This document shows, in pieces, positions 1 to 5,873 of a DNA stretch of 11,358 nucleotides. Position 1 is the stretch's first letter. Each line of letters begins with the position of its first letter. This DNA is from Alphaproteobacteria bacterium TMED109 (GTDB lineage: Bacteria; Pseudomonadota; Alphaproteobacteria; TMED109). The position numbers and the translations under genes were made by a program. The DNA is taken from positions 38,669 to 50,026 of the forward strand of contig NHFK01000012.1 in the NCBI GenBank assembly GCA_002171375.1. The letters are read 5' to 3'. The notes beneath the pieces are model-generated. The model was not told the DNA's origin. It did not search any database and saw only the letters and a list, made by a program, of their open reading frames with translations.

Positions 1-2
1 TC

Positions 3-323
3 ATAGGTAAAAAGGTAACTGTAGGACATAATGTTAGATTAGGAGCATGCTCTATAGGAGACAATTGTCTAATTGGCATGGGTTGTACGATTGAGGATGA
101 CGCTATAATTGAAAAAGATGCTTTTGTTGGTGCCCGTGCAATTGTCAAAGCAGGAACATTGGTAAAAGCTAATACTATATTTGCAGGTAGGCCAGCTAAC
201 TATTTTAGAGATGTAAAAAGTGAGGAAGCTAATTTTTTTAAAATGGGACAAAAAATATATGAGGAGTTTGCAGACGATTATATTAAAGAACTAGGGCCCT
301 ATAAAATGCAGGATAAAAATTAA
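3..323 (+). CDS. gamma-carbonic anhydrase-like hexapeptide protein (3' part)
   Basis: The gene runs in from before the window, so only the last 106 codons are seen. The reading frame is open from base 3 and shows left-handed beta-helix hexapeptide repeats (IGKKVTVGHN, IGDNCLIGMG, IEKDAFVGA) and then a charged C-terminal helix, the layout of the YrdA/PaaY/CaiE gamma-carbonic anhydrase family. The internal ATG at 78 is not the start, because the homologous repeats extend upstream of it. In the family the VGH segment carries two zinc-binding histidines five residues apart. Here the first is kept (His codon 27-29) but the second position is glycine (codon 42-44) just before Ala-Cys. The fold is clear; carbonic anhydrase activity is doubtful, and it could be an acyl-CoA-binding or structural paralogue. 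Its stop overlaps the next start (TAATG). Confidence 0.88.
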   Translation: MGKKVTVGHNVRLGACSIGDNCLIGMGCTIEDDAIIEKDAFVGARAIVKAGTLVKANTIFAGRPANYFRDVKSEEANFFKMGQKIYEEFADDYIKELGPYKMQDKN

Positions 324-481
324 TGCTTTTTATGACACTAATAAAATTATTAGTTATTGCCGCTGTTTTAATAATATTGAGAATTCTTTTTCCTACTTTG
401 GTGAAGGGCTTTAAAAGGATATTATTTATTATTATTGTATCTATGATAATTTTTGCATTAGTTGTAATGTATGCTTCTTAA
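323..481 (+). CDS. 52-residue two-helix membrane protein
   Basis: This short gene is not recognised. Its ATG shares one base with the stop of the hexapeptide protein gene (TAATG), the same coupled junction used between two clear genes at 9514, which argues that it is translated. The peptide has two hydrophobic segments, about residues 5-23 and 34-50, joined by a short basic turn containing Lys-Gly-Phe-Lys-Arg. That predicts a hairpin in the inner membrane with the basic turn in the cytoplasm. There is no cysteine, catalytic motif or signal cleavage site. Small hydrophobic genes like this are common in streamlined marine alphaproteobacteria and may be accessory subunits. Evidence is limited to position, overlap and hydrophobicity. 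Confidence 0.6.
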   Translation: MLFMTLIKLLVIAAVLIILRILFPTLVKGFKRILFIIIVSMIIFALVVMYAS

Positions 482-502
482 ATATTACGCTTTTTTATAA
501 GT

Positions 503-508
503 TATAAT
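503..508 (+). promoter_or_regulatory. possible -10 box upstream of the 53-residue ORF
   Basis: An exact TATAAT lies 22 bases after the stop of the 52-residue gene, at the head of a 145-base spacer. No good -35 hexamer is present at 16-18 bases upstream. In DNA this A+T-rich a hexamer match is weak evidence. Confidence 0.25.
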
Positions 509-517
509 ATAAAATCT

Positions 518-591
518 CATAGGTTTTCTTCCTTATCTAGACTCTTCATAAAAAATACATTTTTAATATATAGATAATTAATAAGGCTATG
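518..591 (+). other. imperfect inverted repeat in the spacer 482-626
   Basis: Within the 145-base spacer the left arm CATAG (518-522) and CCTTATCTA (531-539) can pair with TAGATAA (571-577) or ATAAGG plus CTATG (581-591), around an A/T-rich loop. The two pairings of the inner arm are alternatives, and the outer stem needs an eight-base bulge. It could be a leader structure for the 53-residue gene or chance in A+T-rich sequence. No known RNA family is recognised here. Confidence 0.25.
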
Positions 592-626
592 TAAAACTTC
601 GATAATCAAACTTATAAGGAGATAAA

Positions 627-788
627 ATGGATAGATTAGAAAATAAAGGTTTATTAGCGACAGTTTTATTATTATTAGGACTTTTCTTGCTTGGATATTA
701 CGGAGCAGATTATAAGACTGAAGGTTCTGTAAATTTATCAAATATAGAGGATAGCAAATTATCAATTAATAAAGATCTGGAAGAATAA
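627..788 (+). CDS. 53-residue single-helix membrane protein
   Basis: This short gene is not recognised. A good ribosome binding site, AAGGAG at 616-621, stands five bases before the ATG, so translation is likely. The protein has a short charged N-terminus (MDRLENK), one hydrophobic helix at about residues 8-25 made mostly of Leu and Gly, and a hydrophilic acidic tail ending in LEE. The positive-inside rule does not settle its orientation. There is no lipobox or evident cleavage site, so it is probably an anchored protein. It lies 145 bases after the 52-residue gene and 34 bases before the 62-residue gene on the same strand. An opposing open frame across 517-765 lacks any comparable signal. 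Confidence 0.6.
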   Translation: MDRLENKGLLATVLLLLGLFLLGYYGADYKTEGSVNLSNIEDSKLSINKDLEE

Positions 789-822
789 TAGACATAAGAA
801 TTTAATATGTGATCGGAGAATA

Positions 823-1011
823 ATGGTATTAGAGATATTGTATAAAATATGTTTAGGTCTAATATTTATATTAGTAACTTTATGGTTTTTTTTACATTTA
901 CTGCATATAGGACCATATCCTAAACAAAAATTTTCCCTCTCTTATGAAGAACTTTCTCCGATTACAGAAAATATTATTGCTTATCAACATGAAACTAAAA
1001 TTAATAGGTAA
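823..1011 (+). CDS. 62-residue single-helix membrane protein
   Basis: This short gene is not recognised. CGGAGA at 814-819 lies a few bases before the ATG and serves as a ribosome binding site. Residues 5-28 form one strongly hydrophobic helix, followed by a Pro-containing link (GPYPK) and a polar tail of about 30 residues. It is the third mini membrane protein in a row on this strand, and its stop codon ends one base before the stop of the opposing nuclease gene begins. The tail has no motif I know. It could be a signal-anchor protein with a periplasmic tail or a small subunit of an unidentified membrane complex. Confidence 0.5.
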   Translation: MVLEILYKICLGLIFILVTLWFFLHLLHIGPYPKQKFSLSYEELSPITENIIAYQHETKINR

Positions 1012-1494
1012 CTACTTTTTTCTCCATTTCCAAGGCTCTAAAAAATTTCCTTGCCATAGGCCCTTATGATTATTTTTTGCCCACTCTTCATCACCAATGT
1101 AGTCTTTAGAGTACTTCCTGTATGCAAGGGCCCAGCCATTTTTTACGAGCCATCTATTAATATTTGTCTCATTAATAAAACATGTTCCTATTAGCCTCTT
1201 ATATCTATCTTTTCCGTGAATAAGACATTTTATTTTTTGCTGAGAAATTAAATTTATAAGTTCGATTTTTGCTTTTACTCCACACTTATAATTTTCTCCT
1301 ATTTTGTTTTTACATATTTGTTTTATCTCAGGAGTATCAATTCCATGTAATCTAATTTTTTTATTGTTAAACTTTATAGTATCCCCATCAACTACAATAA
1401 CATTCGTATTAGATATAATTTCGTCATCTGCATTTAAGTTAAAAGCATAAAAGGTAATAAAAAATAATAATATATACTTTTTAAAATCAAATAT
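1012..1494 (-). CDS. secreted thermonuclease-like (SNase family) nuclease, non-standard start
   Basis: This is a complete Staphylococcus-nuclease-type (TNase/SNc) frame of 161 codons including the stop, written on the minus strand. Visible motifs in order are VIVVDGDTI, IRLHGIDTPE, DRYKRLIG, NGWALAYRKY and GLWQGNF. The three catalytic residues match those of the family: Arg in IRLHG, Glu in DTPE and Arg in DRYKR. The N-terminus is a good signal peptide (FDFKK, a hydrophobic run, then NLNA before DDE), so export is expected, probably for degrading external nucleic acid. The frame contains no Met, and there is no ATG, GTG or TTG between the upstream in-frame stop and the mature domain. The most natural start is ATA at 1494, which shares one base with the dehydrogenase stop (TAATA in place of TAATG). 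ATT at 1503 is an alternative, as is TTG at 1488-1490 if one A is missing from the five-base run at 1478-1482. Confidence 0.85.
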   Translation of the reverse strand: MFDFKKYILLFFITFYAFNLNADDEIISNTNVIVVDGDTIKFNNKKIRLHGIDTPEIKQICKNKIGENYKCGVKAKIELINLISQQKIKCLIHGKDRYKRLIGTCFINETNINRWLVKNGWALAYRKYSKDYIGDEEWAKNNHKGLWQGNFLEPWKWRKK

Positions 1495-2252
1495 TAAGGT
1501 AATGGAACTCTTCCCCCATCTGTTACTATAGTTTGCCCTGTTGTATAATCTGATCTATCAGATAATAAATAACATACTGAATTTGCAATATCTTGAGGTT
1601 TTCCTATTCTTTTTAAAGGCGTATTTTCAATCATATTTTTCCTAGTTTTTTTATCTAGTGATTCAATCATGTCGGTCTCTATTAGACCAGGAGCTACAGA
1701 GTTTATTCTAATATGTGGAGCTACTGCTGCAGATAAATTTCGTACTAAGGCTATAACCGCTGCTTTTGATGTTCCATAAGTTATCATGTTTGGCCTCATT
1801 CCTAAGCCGGCTATTGAGGAAAGACAAACTATCCTTCCATATTTTCTTTTTATCATGCCTGGAAGAACTTCTTTAATAGGTAATAATGTTCCGTCAACAT
1901 TTGTAGCCATAGTTTTTTTCCATATTTTATAGTCTAATTTTAATGGATCTTTAGATAATAGAGCAATACCCGCATTTGTTACCAATAAATCAATAGGACC
2001 CAATTTTTTTTCTGTTTGTTTTATAAGTAGTTTTATACTTTTTTCTCTTGATACGTCTGCTTTAATTATTTCTGATTTTACGCCTGTTTTATCAACTAAT
2101 TTTTGCGTTTCTTTTGCAGATTTTAAATTTGAGTTATAATTTATAGCTATATTAGCTCCATTCTTTGCAAGTTCAATTGCTATAGCTCTTCCTATTCCTC
2201 TTGAGGCACCAGTTATTAAAGCAACTTTTCCTTTAAATTCTAAATTTTTCAT
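1494..2252 (-). CDS. FabG-like short-chain dehydrogenase/reductase
   Basis: This is a classical SDR of 252 residues, the usual length for the family. It has the NADP-binding loop TGASRGIG (14-21), NAG (93-95), the active-site Asn118, Ser145/Ser146, and the catalytic pair Tyr159-x-x-x-Lys163, then VAPG (187-189) and the C-terminal DGG. Arg18 in the glycine loop suggests NADP(H). The best match in style is 3-oxoacyl-ACP reductase FabG, but many catabolic and biosynthetic SDRs look the same, and no other fatty-acid synthesis gene (acpP, fabD, fabF) is nearby, so the substrate is open. The start at 2252 follows AGGAA about ten bases upstream. The nuclease gene follows directly, touching its stop codon, so the two are probably one transcript. 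Confidence 0.9.
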   Translation of the reverse strand: MKNLEFKGKVALITGASRGIGRAIAIELAKNGANIAINYNSNLKSAKETQKLVDKTGVKSEIIKADVSREKSIKLLIKQTEKKLGPIDLLVTNAGIALLSKDPLKLDYKIWKKTMATNVDGTLLPIKEVLPGMIKRKYGRIVCLSSIAGLGMRPNMITYGTSKAAVIALVRNLSAAVAPHIRINSVAPGLIETDMIESLDKKTRKNMIENTPLKRIGKPQDIANSVCYLLSDRSDYTTGQTIVTDGGRVPLP

Positions 2253-2352
2253 TTTATTATGATTCCTGTTACTAATATTTGATTGGGATTAAATTTAAAT
2301 TAATATATTTTATAAAGGTTAACTAAAAATACTTAATTGTTAAGGAAAAAAA
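2253..2352. promoter_or_regulatory. divergent promoter spacer
   Basis: This 100-base spacer separates the minus-strand dehydrogenase from the plus-strand methyltransferase and must hold promoters for both. For the + strand, TTGATT (2279-2284) and TATATT (2304-2309) form a possible pair, but the 19-base gap is long. AAGGA just before 2353 is the ribosome binding site. No clear operator repeat is seen. Confidence 0.35.
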
Positions 2353-3144
2353 ATGAAAAGTTTATTTATCGCTCTTAGTTTTATAATATTAATGTTTACT
2401 AATGTAATATTTGCTAATCCTTTAGATACAGCAATTTCTAATTCAGACAGAACTGCTGACTATATTAAACGAGACCAATATAGACATCCTAAAGAGACAC
2501 TTACTTTCTTTGGAATAAAGCCAAGTATGTCAGTAATAGAATTATGGCCTAGTCGAGGATGGTATAGTGAAATTTTAGAACCTTTCCTAACAACTGAAGG
2601 AATATTTTTAGCAGCAGATTTTGACCCTAACTATGCCGCGTGGACACCCAAAGTAATAAAACGTAATATTGCTAATAGAGCTAAAAGTAAAATATTATCC
2701 GAGATGAAGATGATTACTCTATTTATAGATGAAAAACCTCTGTATGATAGGGAGTCCGTTGATATGGTATTAACTTTTAGAAATTTACATAATTGGTTAA
2801 AGGCAGAATTATTAATGGATGTTTTTAATAAATCTTACGCGGTTTTAAAGCCAGGTGGAATATTTGGTATAGTAGAGCATAGGGCTCTTCCTGGTACATC
2901 TATTGAGGATATGAATAAAAGTGGATATGTAACAGAGAAACTTGCAATAGAATATGCCGAAAAAGCTGGTTTTGTTTTAATAGCTACAAGTGAAATTAAT
3001 GCTAATCCTAAAGATGGAACTATTCATCCTAAAGGAGTGTGGACTTTGCCTCCTTCCCTTCGGCTTGGAGATGAGGATAAAGAAAAATATCTAGCAATAG
3101 GTGAGAGCGATAGAATGACTTTAAAATTTATTAAACCTGAATAA
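2353..3144 (+). CDS. exported SAM-dependent methyltransferase-like protein (COG4798 type)
   Basis: The 263-residue protein starts with a signal peptide: MKSLF, a hydrophobic stretch to residue 20 and a likely cut after IFA (residue 21). The rest has a class I methyltransferase fold. A SAM-loop-like motif VIELWPSRGWYSEIL covers 61-75, acidic residues ADFDP follow (88-92), then VDMVLTFRNLHNW (136-148), the post-motif LKPGG (165-169) and VEHR (174-177). The C-terminal DRMTLKF also fits the COG4798 'predicted methyltransferase' group, whose members typically have WPGGGW in the SAM loop and a signal sequence. The substrate is unknown. Location outside the cytoplasm is odd for a SAM enzyme, since SAM is not normally available there, so the protein may bind something else. 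The ribosome binding site AAGGA precedes the ATG. It converges on the next gene with a four-base gap. Confidence 0.8.
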   Translation: MKSLFIALSFIILMFTNVIFANPLDTAISNSDRTADYIKRDQYRHPKETLTFFGIKPSMSVIELWPSRGWYSEILEPFLTTEGIFLAADFDPNYAAWTPKVIKRNIANRAKSKILSEMKMITLFIDEKPLYDRESVDMVLTFRNLHNWLKAELLMDVFNKSYAVLKPGGIFGIVEHRALPGTSIEDMNKSGYVTEKLAIEYAEKAGFVLIATSEINANPKDGTIHPKGVWTLPPSLRLGDEDKEKYLAIGESDRMTLKFIKPE

Positions 3145-3148
3145 ATGT

Positions 3149-3541
3149 TTAATTTTTAAATTTTTCCTTTAACGGAGAAAAATATATAAGTGTTAAAATT
3201 GCTCCATCAGTTAATGTGGCAACATATTGAAGTATATATGTTATCTGACCAATGACTTGAATTTTTCCTAAGAAAAGGCAGATGATATATCCTATTATAG
3301 TGAATAAAAATAGTGATTTGCCTATAGTTTTAAAATTATAAAGACAATAAACGGAAACTAAATACATTAATAAAATTGTAATAACTAATGCTATACCAAA
3401 CTGGGTATCAAAAAATCCTGAATCTAGATTTTTAGTGATGTCTGTAATTATTGTTGATTGATAACTAGACGAGATAATAATTAAAATAAACATACCTATG
3501 TTTAGTAATATCAAATTTTTGAATATTTTTTCTAAGTTCAT
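3149..3541 (-). CDS. 130-residue four-helix membrane protein
   Basis: The family is not recognised. The sequence predicts four transmembrane helices, at about residues 9-26, 48-68, 73-92 and 97-119, with a polar stretch at 27-47 between the first two and a basic C-terminal tail (PLKEKFKN). No catalytic motif, heme-binding His pair or cysteine pair is seen. No Shine-Dalgarno sequence stands before the ATG, and the only nearby upstream ATG runs into a stop after a few codons, so this start is preferred. It lies beyond the terminator at 3570-3594 and so probably has its own promoter or depends on read-through. An integral inner-membrane protein of unknown role is the safest description. Confidence 0.7.
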   Translation of the reverse strand: MNLEKIFKNLILLNIGMFILIIISSSYQSTIITDITKNLDSGFFDTQFGIALVITILLMYLVSVYCLYNFKTIGKSLFLFTIIGYIICLFLGKIQVIGQITYILQYVATLTDGAILTLIYFSPLKEKFKN

Positions 3542-3566
3542 ATTTTTATCTTTGGCTCATTTTTAT

Positions 3567-3594
3567 AAAAAGGGAAGCACTTAGTGCTTCCCTT
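3567..3594 (-). terminator. rho-independent terminator
   Basis: AGGGAAGCAC and GTGCTTCCCT form a perfect stem around the loop TTA, 11 bp long when the A-T pair at 3570/3594 is counted. On the minus strand it is followed by a T-rich tail (complement of 3561-3571). It stands 33 bases after the stop of the 27-codon ORF, so it ends that transcript. The plus-strand side has no T run, so termination is one-way. Confidence 0.85.
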
Positions 3595-3627
3595 CGTGAT
3601 AATTTATATAAAATAAATTCAAAATTT

Positions 3628-3711
3628 TTATGCAGGTACCTTTATGAGGTTTTTCCTACATCTATTTATTAAATTAAATTTATTTAAATTATAATCCATA
3701 TCACTAGACAT
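3628..3711 (-). CDS. 27-residue peptide ORF with full-length Shine-Dalgarno
   Basis: This very short frame has no recognised family, but it has the strongest translation signal in the window. Bases 3713-3727, read on the minus strand, are GAAAGGAGGTGGTCC, which can pair with the 16S rRNA 3' tail along its whole length with one G-U wobble. The GGAGG core ends seven bases before the ATG, an ideal spacing. The peptide is MSSDMDYNLNK, then a central FNLINRCRKN with one Cys (residue 18), ending KVPA. It has an acidic front, a basic rear half and no hydrophobic helix. A hairpin terminator closes the unit, giving an mRNA of about 170-180 bases. No peptide-modifying enzyme, transporter or attenuated gene is adjacent. 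It could be a small protein, a leader-type peptide or a small RNA that binds ribosomes. Confidence 0.6.
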   Translation of the reverse strand: MSSDMDYNLNKFNLINRCRKNLIKVPA

Positions 3712-3712
3712 T

Positions 3713-3727
3713 GGACCACCTCCTTTC
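3713..3727 (-). promoter_or_regulatory. extended Shine-Dalgarno sequence of the 27-codon ORF
   Basis: Fifteen bases complementary to the anti-Shine-Dalgarno end of 16S rRNA, with a single G-U wobble. Other genes here have four to six complementary bases or none, so the length is exceptional. Confidence 0.8.
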
Positions 3728-3746
3728 GTTAATTAATAATAAGTTA

Positions 3747-3775
3747 AATCTATGTCTCTTTAGAATTAGATTCAA
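3747..3775 (-). promoter_or_regulatory. candidate promoter of the 27-codon ORF
   Basis: On the minus strand TTGAAT (3770-3775) and TAGATT (3747-3752) are separated by exactly 17 bases, in the spacer after the enolase-superfamily gene. This would start transcription around 3740 and give a leader of about 28 bases. The -10 box matches the consensus in only four of six positions. Confidence 0.4.
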
Positions 3776-3777
3776 GG

Positions 3778-4866
3778 TTATATTTTTGTATAAGGATATT
3801 CCTTAAATAACTCTGATTTAAATTTTAAGCCATGCCCTGGAATATTAGGAGGTTGTGCATTTCCGTTCTTAGGAATTATTGGGTTTTCCCATAGATGATT
3901 GTACCATCCCATATGTTCAAGCCATGCAGCATTAGGGATAGAAGCATTTAAATGAGTATTTAATTCCATAAATAAATGAGGCGCAATATTTATATTTTTT
4001 CTATTTGCCATCTCAGCAATAACTTTAAGTTCTGTATAACCACCTCTCATAAGGTCTGGCTGTAGATTAGATACTATATTATTTTCAATGAAAAATTTCA
4101 TATCATGGTGTGTAAAATGGTTTTCTCCAGTAGCAATAGGAGTATTTATAGCATGTGCAATTTTTTTATATCCTTCAAAATCATCAGCAATAACGGGTTC
4201 TTCTAAAAACTCTATATTATATTTATCTATAGCTTTACCAAACTTTATAGCCTCTTCAGGAGTCCATCCTTGATTTACATCGATCATAATTTTTATATTG
4301 TCACCTAATTCTTCTCTCATATCTCTAACGTTTGTGACGTCTTCATCATGTGTAAATCCCCAAGCCACTTGCATTTTAATAGCTGTATATCCTTCAGAAA
4401 CAAATCTTTTTGCTTTTTCAATCATACCATCGTGACCAAGGCCTCTATAGCAGCCAGAACCATAAACTGGTAAGGGCTTATCAGATCCTCCCCAAAGTTT
4501 CCAGAGCGGTTGTTTTTTAAATTTTCCTAGTAAATCCCAAAGAGCAATGTCTATTGCTGATAAACCCATAACTGTAATTCCCATTCGCCCGTGTATGAAA
4601 GTTGCTTTCCACATTTCTTGCCAAAGTGCTTCTATATTTTCGGCATTTTTTCCAATTAGCAATGGTTTTAGCATTTCATGTATGCACATTTCTATAGTTT
4701 GCATTCCTCCTATAATAGGATGAAGGTAGCCCATTCCAACTAAGCCAGAAGAGGTTTCAATTTCTAATATTAAGAGATCAATTTTTTGCATTGCTACAAA
4801 GCCTATTTTAGGAGGGTCCTCAAATGGTACGGAAAGTAGCGTTGTTTTAATATCAGTAATTATCAT
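3778..4866 (-). CDS. mandelate racemase/muconate lactonizing enzyme family protein (acid-sugar dehydratase-like)
   Basis: The 362-residue protein has full family length: an N-terminal alpha/beta capping domain (about 1-125) and an enolase-superfamily barrel. Metal ligands are Asp196 (MIDVNQG), Glu222 (FLEEP) and Glu248 (ATGENH). The His-Asp base pair of the mandelate racemase subgroup is present as His297 (APHLF) and Asp271 (QPDLMR), and Glu317 matches the carboxylate-side acid. At the KxK position the sequence is Lys164-Met-Gln166, so the second Lys, the other catalytic base of mandelate racemase, is missing. This points to one-base chemistry, more likely dehydration or epimerisation of a sugar acid or related carboxylate than two-base racemisation. 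The exact substrate cannot be told. Its ATG overlaps the hydrolase stop by four bases (ATGA), so the two genes are translationally coupled. Confidence 0.88.
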   Translation of the reverse strand: MIITDIKTTLLSVPFEDPPKIGFVAMQKIDLLILEIETSSGLVGMGYLHPIIGGMQTIEMCIHEMLKPLLIGKNAENIEALWQEMWKATFIHGRMGITVMGLSAIDIALWDLLGKFKKQPLWKLWGGSDKPLPVYGSGCYRGLGHDGMIEKAKRFVSEGYTAIKMQVAWGFTHDEDVTNVRDMREELGDNIKIMIDVNQGWTPEEAIKFGKAIDKYNIEFLEEPVIADDFEGYKKIAHAINTPIATGENHFTHHDMKFFIENNIVSNLQPDLMRGGYTELKVIAEMANRKNINIAPHLFMELNTHLNASIPNAAWLEHMGWYNHLWENPIIPKNGNAQPPNIPGHGLKFKSELFKEYPYTKI

Positions 4867-5843
4867 TTATTTTTTTCCTCTAATTTTTTTAAAAAGTCAG
4901 TTATTCCTCTTGTTGTTTCTGATGGAGCTTCTTGCTGAACCCAATGACCCGCTTTATCAATAATTAATTTTCCATAAAAATCATTGCAATGTTTCCCTGG
5001 GTTTTCATAAAAGTCATATCCTTTCATAAACTTTCTAATACTATCTTTTCCTCCACCTATAAAAAAACTAGGAACTTCTATTTTGAGATCAGATAGCTCA
5101 GGTATGTTTTCCCAATCTCTATCTTGGTTTCGATATCTATTTATTGGACCTCTAAAGCCACTATTCTTAAATTCATTTATATAAAAACCTAAATCTTCAT
5201 TACTTAGCCAGTCAGGAAAAGGCTTTGGGTCTACTAGCCCATCTAATAATTCACTATCTTTATCAAAGTTAGTTCTTACTTTAGCGTCATGACCTTCTGC
5301 AGAAATCCAATAGTATATTTTTCTTAGGGATATTCCAATATCTCTTTCAAGTTCCTCTTCAGCAACACCTTCTTTTTCAAAATATGTTTGATAAAAGAAA
5401 TTATCCTTATAAATTTGCCTCCATAATTCAGAATTTGAAATATCTCCTCTTCTAGCATGAGGAACACTTAATCCAATCACAGCTCTAATTTTTTCTGGAT
5501 GTAAAGCTGCAGTTGTCCAACAGATAGGAGCTCCCCAATCATGACCTATTAAAATAGCATTTTGTGCATTCTCTTCATTAATAATTCCAATAATATCTCC
5601 TACAAGAGATAGCATGTCATATTTTTCTACTTCATGTGGTTTTGAACTTTGCCCATAACCCCTAACATCGATAGCTAAAACTTTATAACCAAGATTAGCC
5701 ACAGGTTTAATTTGGTGTCTCCAAGAATACCATGATTCTGGCCAGCCGTGGACCATAATAACAAGAGGCCCTTCACCATATTCAGCTGCATAGATATTTA
5801 TGTTTTTTAGCTTAAATGTTTTATTTTTAAATTCACTTATCAT
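4863..5843 (-). CDS. epoxide hydrolase-like alpha/beta hydrolase
   Basis: The 326-residue alpha/beta-hydrolase has the epoxide hydrolase set of residues: oxyanion motif HGWPE (32-36), nucleophile Asp102 in GHDWGA, lid tyrosines Tyr154 and Tyr237 that would hold the epoxide oxygen, acid Asp267 in GGGKD and base His300 in AGHW. An Asp nucleophile rules out ordinary serine esterases. Haloalkane and fluoroacetate dehalogenases share it but lack the paired lid tyrosines, so soluble epoxide hydrolase is the better call. It would add water to an epoxide to give a diol in the cytoplasm; no signal peptide is seen. It follows the pyrophosphohydrolase gene after 30 bases and overlaps the enolase-superfamily gene, which suggests that both enzymes act on one compound or its breakdown products. 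Confidence 0.88.
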   Translation of the reverse strand: MISEFKNKTFKLKNINIYAAEYGEGPLVIMVHGWPESWYSWRHQIKPVANLGYKVLAIDVRGYGQSSKPHEVEKYDMLSLVGDIIGIINEENAQNAILIGHDWGAPICWTTAALHPEKIRAVIGLSVPHARRGDISNSELWRQIYKDNFFYQTYFEKEGVAEEELERDIGISLRKIYYWISAEGHDAKVRTNFDKDSELLDGLVDPKPFPDWLSNEDLGFYINEFKNSGFRGPINRYRNQDRDWENIPELSDLKIEVPSFFIGGGKDSIRKFMKGYDFYENPGKHCNDFYGKLIIDKAGHWVQQEAPSETTRGITDFLKKLEEKNK

Positions 5844-5873
5844 ATTATTTAGCCTCTTAGAATGATATATTAA

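Noticed and set aside
69..251. 60-residue open frame on the minus strand
   Set aside because: It is antisense to clear hexapeptide repeats of the gamma-carbonic-anhydrase-like gene and has no family signal.
517..765. 82-residue hydrophobic open frame on the minus strand
   Set aside because: It is opposite the 53-residue gene, which has a proper AAGGAG site. The hydrophobic look is what A+T-rich antisense gives, and no start signal is seen.
1012..1494. Treating the nuclease as a pseudogene because it lacks a start
   Set aside because: The whole domain is in frame with all catalytic residues and a good signal peptide, which points to a functional gene with an unusual start or a local sequence error.
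3628..3711. The 27-codon ORF as a RiPP precursor such as PqqA
   Set aside because: The peptide lacks the Glu-x3-Tyr motif of PqqA, and no radical SAM or other maturation enzyme is in the window.
4088..4273. 61-residue open frame on the plus strand
   Set aside because: It lies inside the enolase-superfamily gene, whose catalytic residues are encoded on the other strand.
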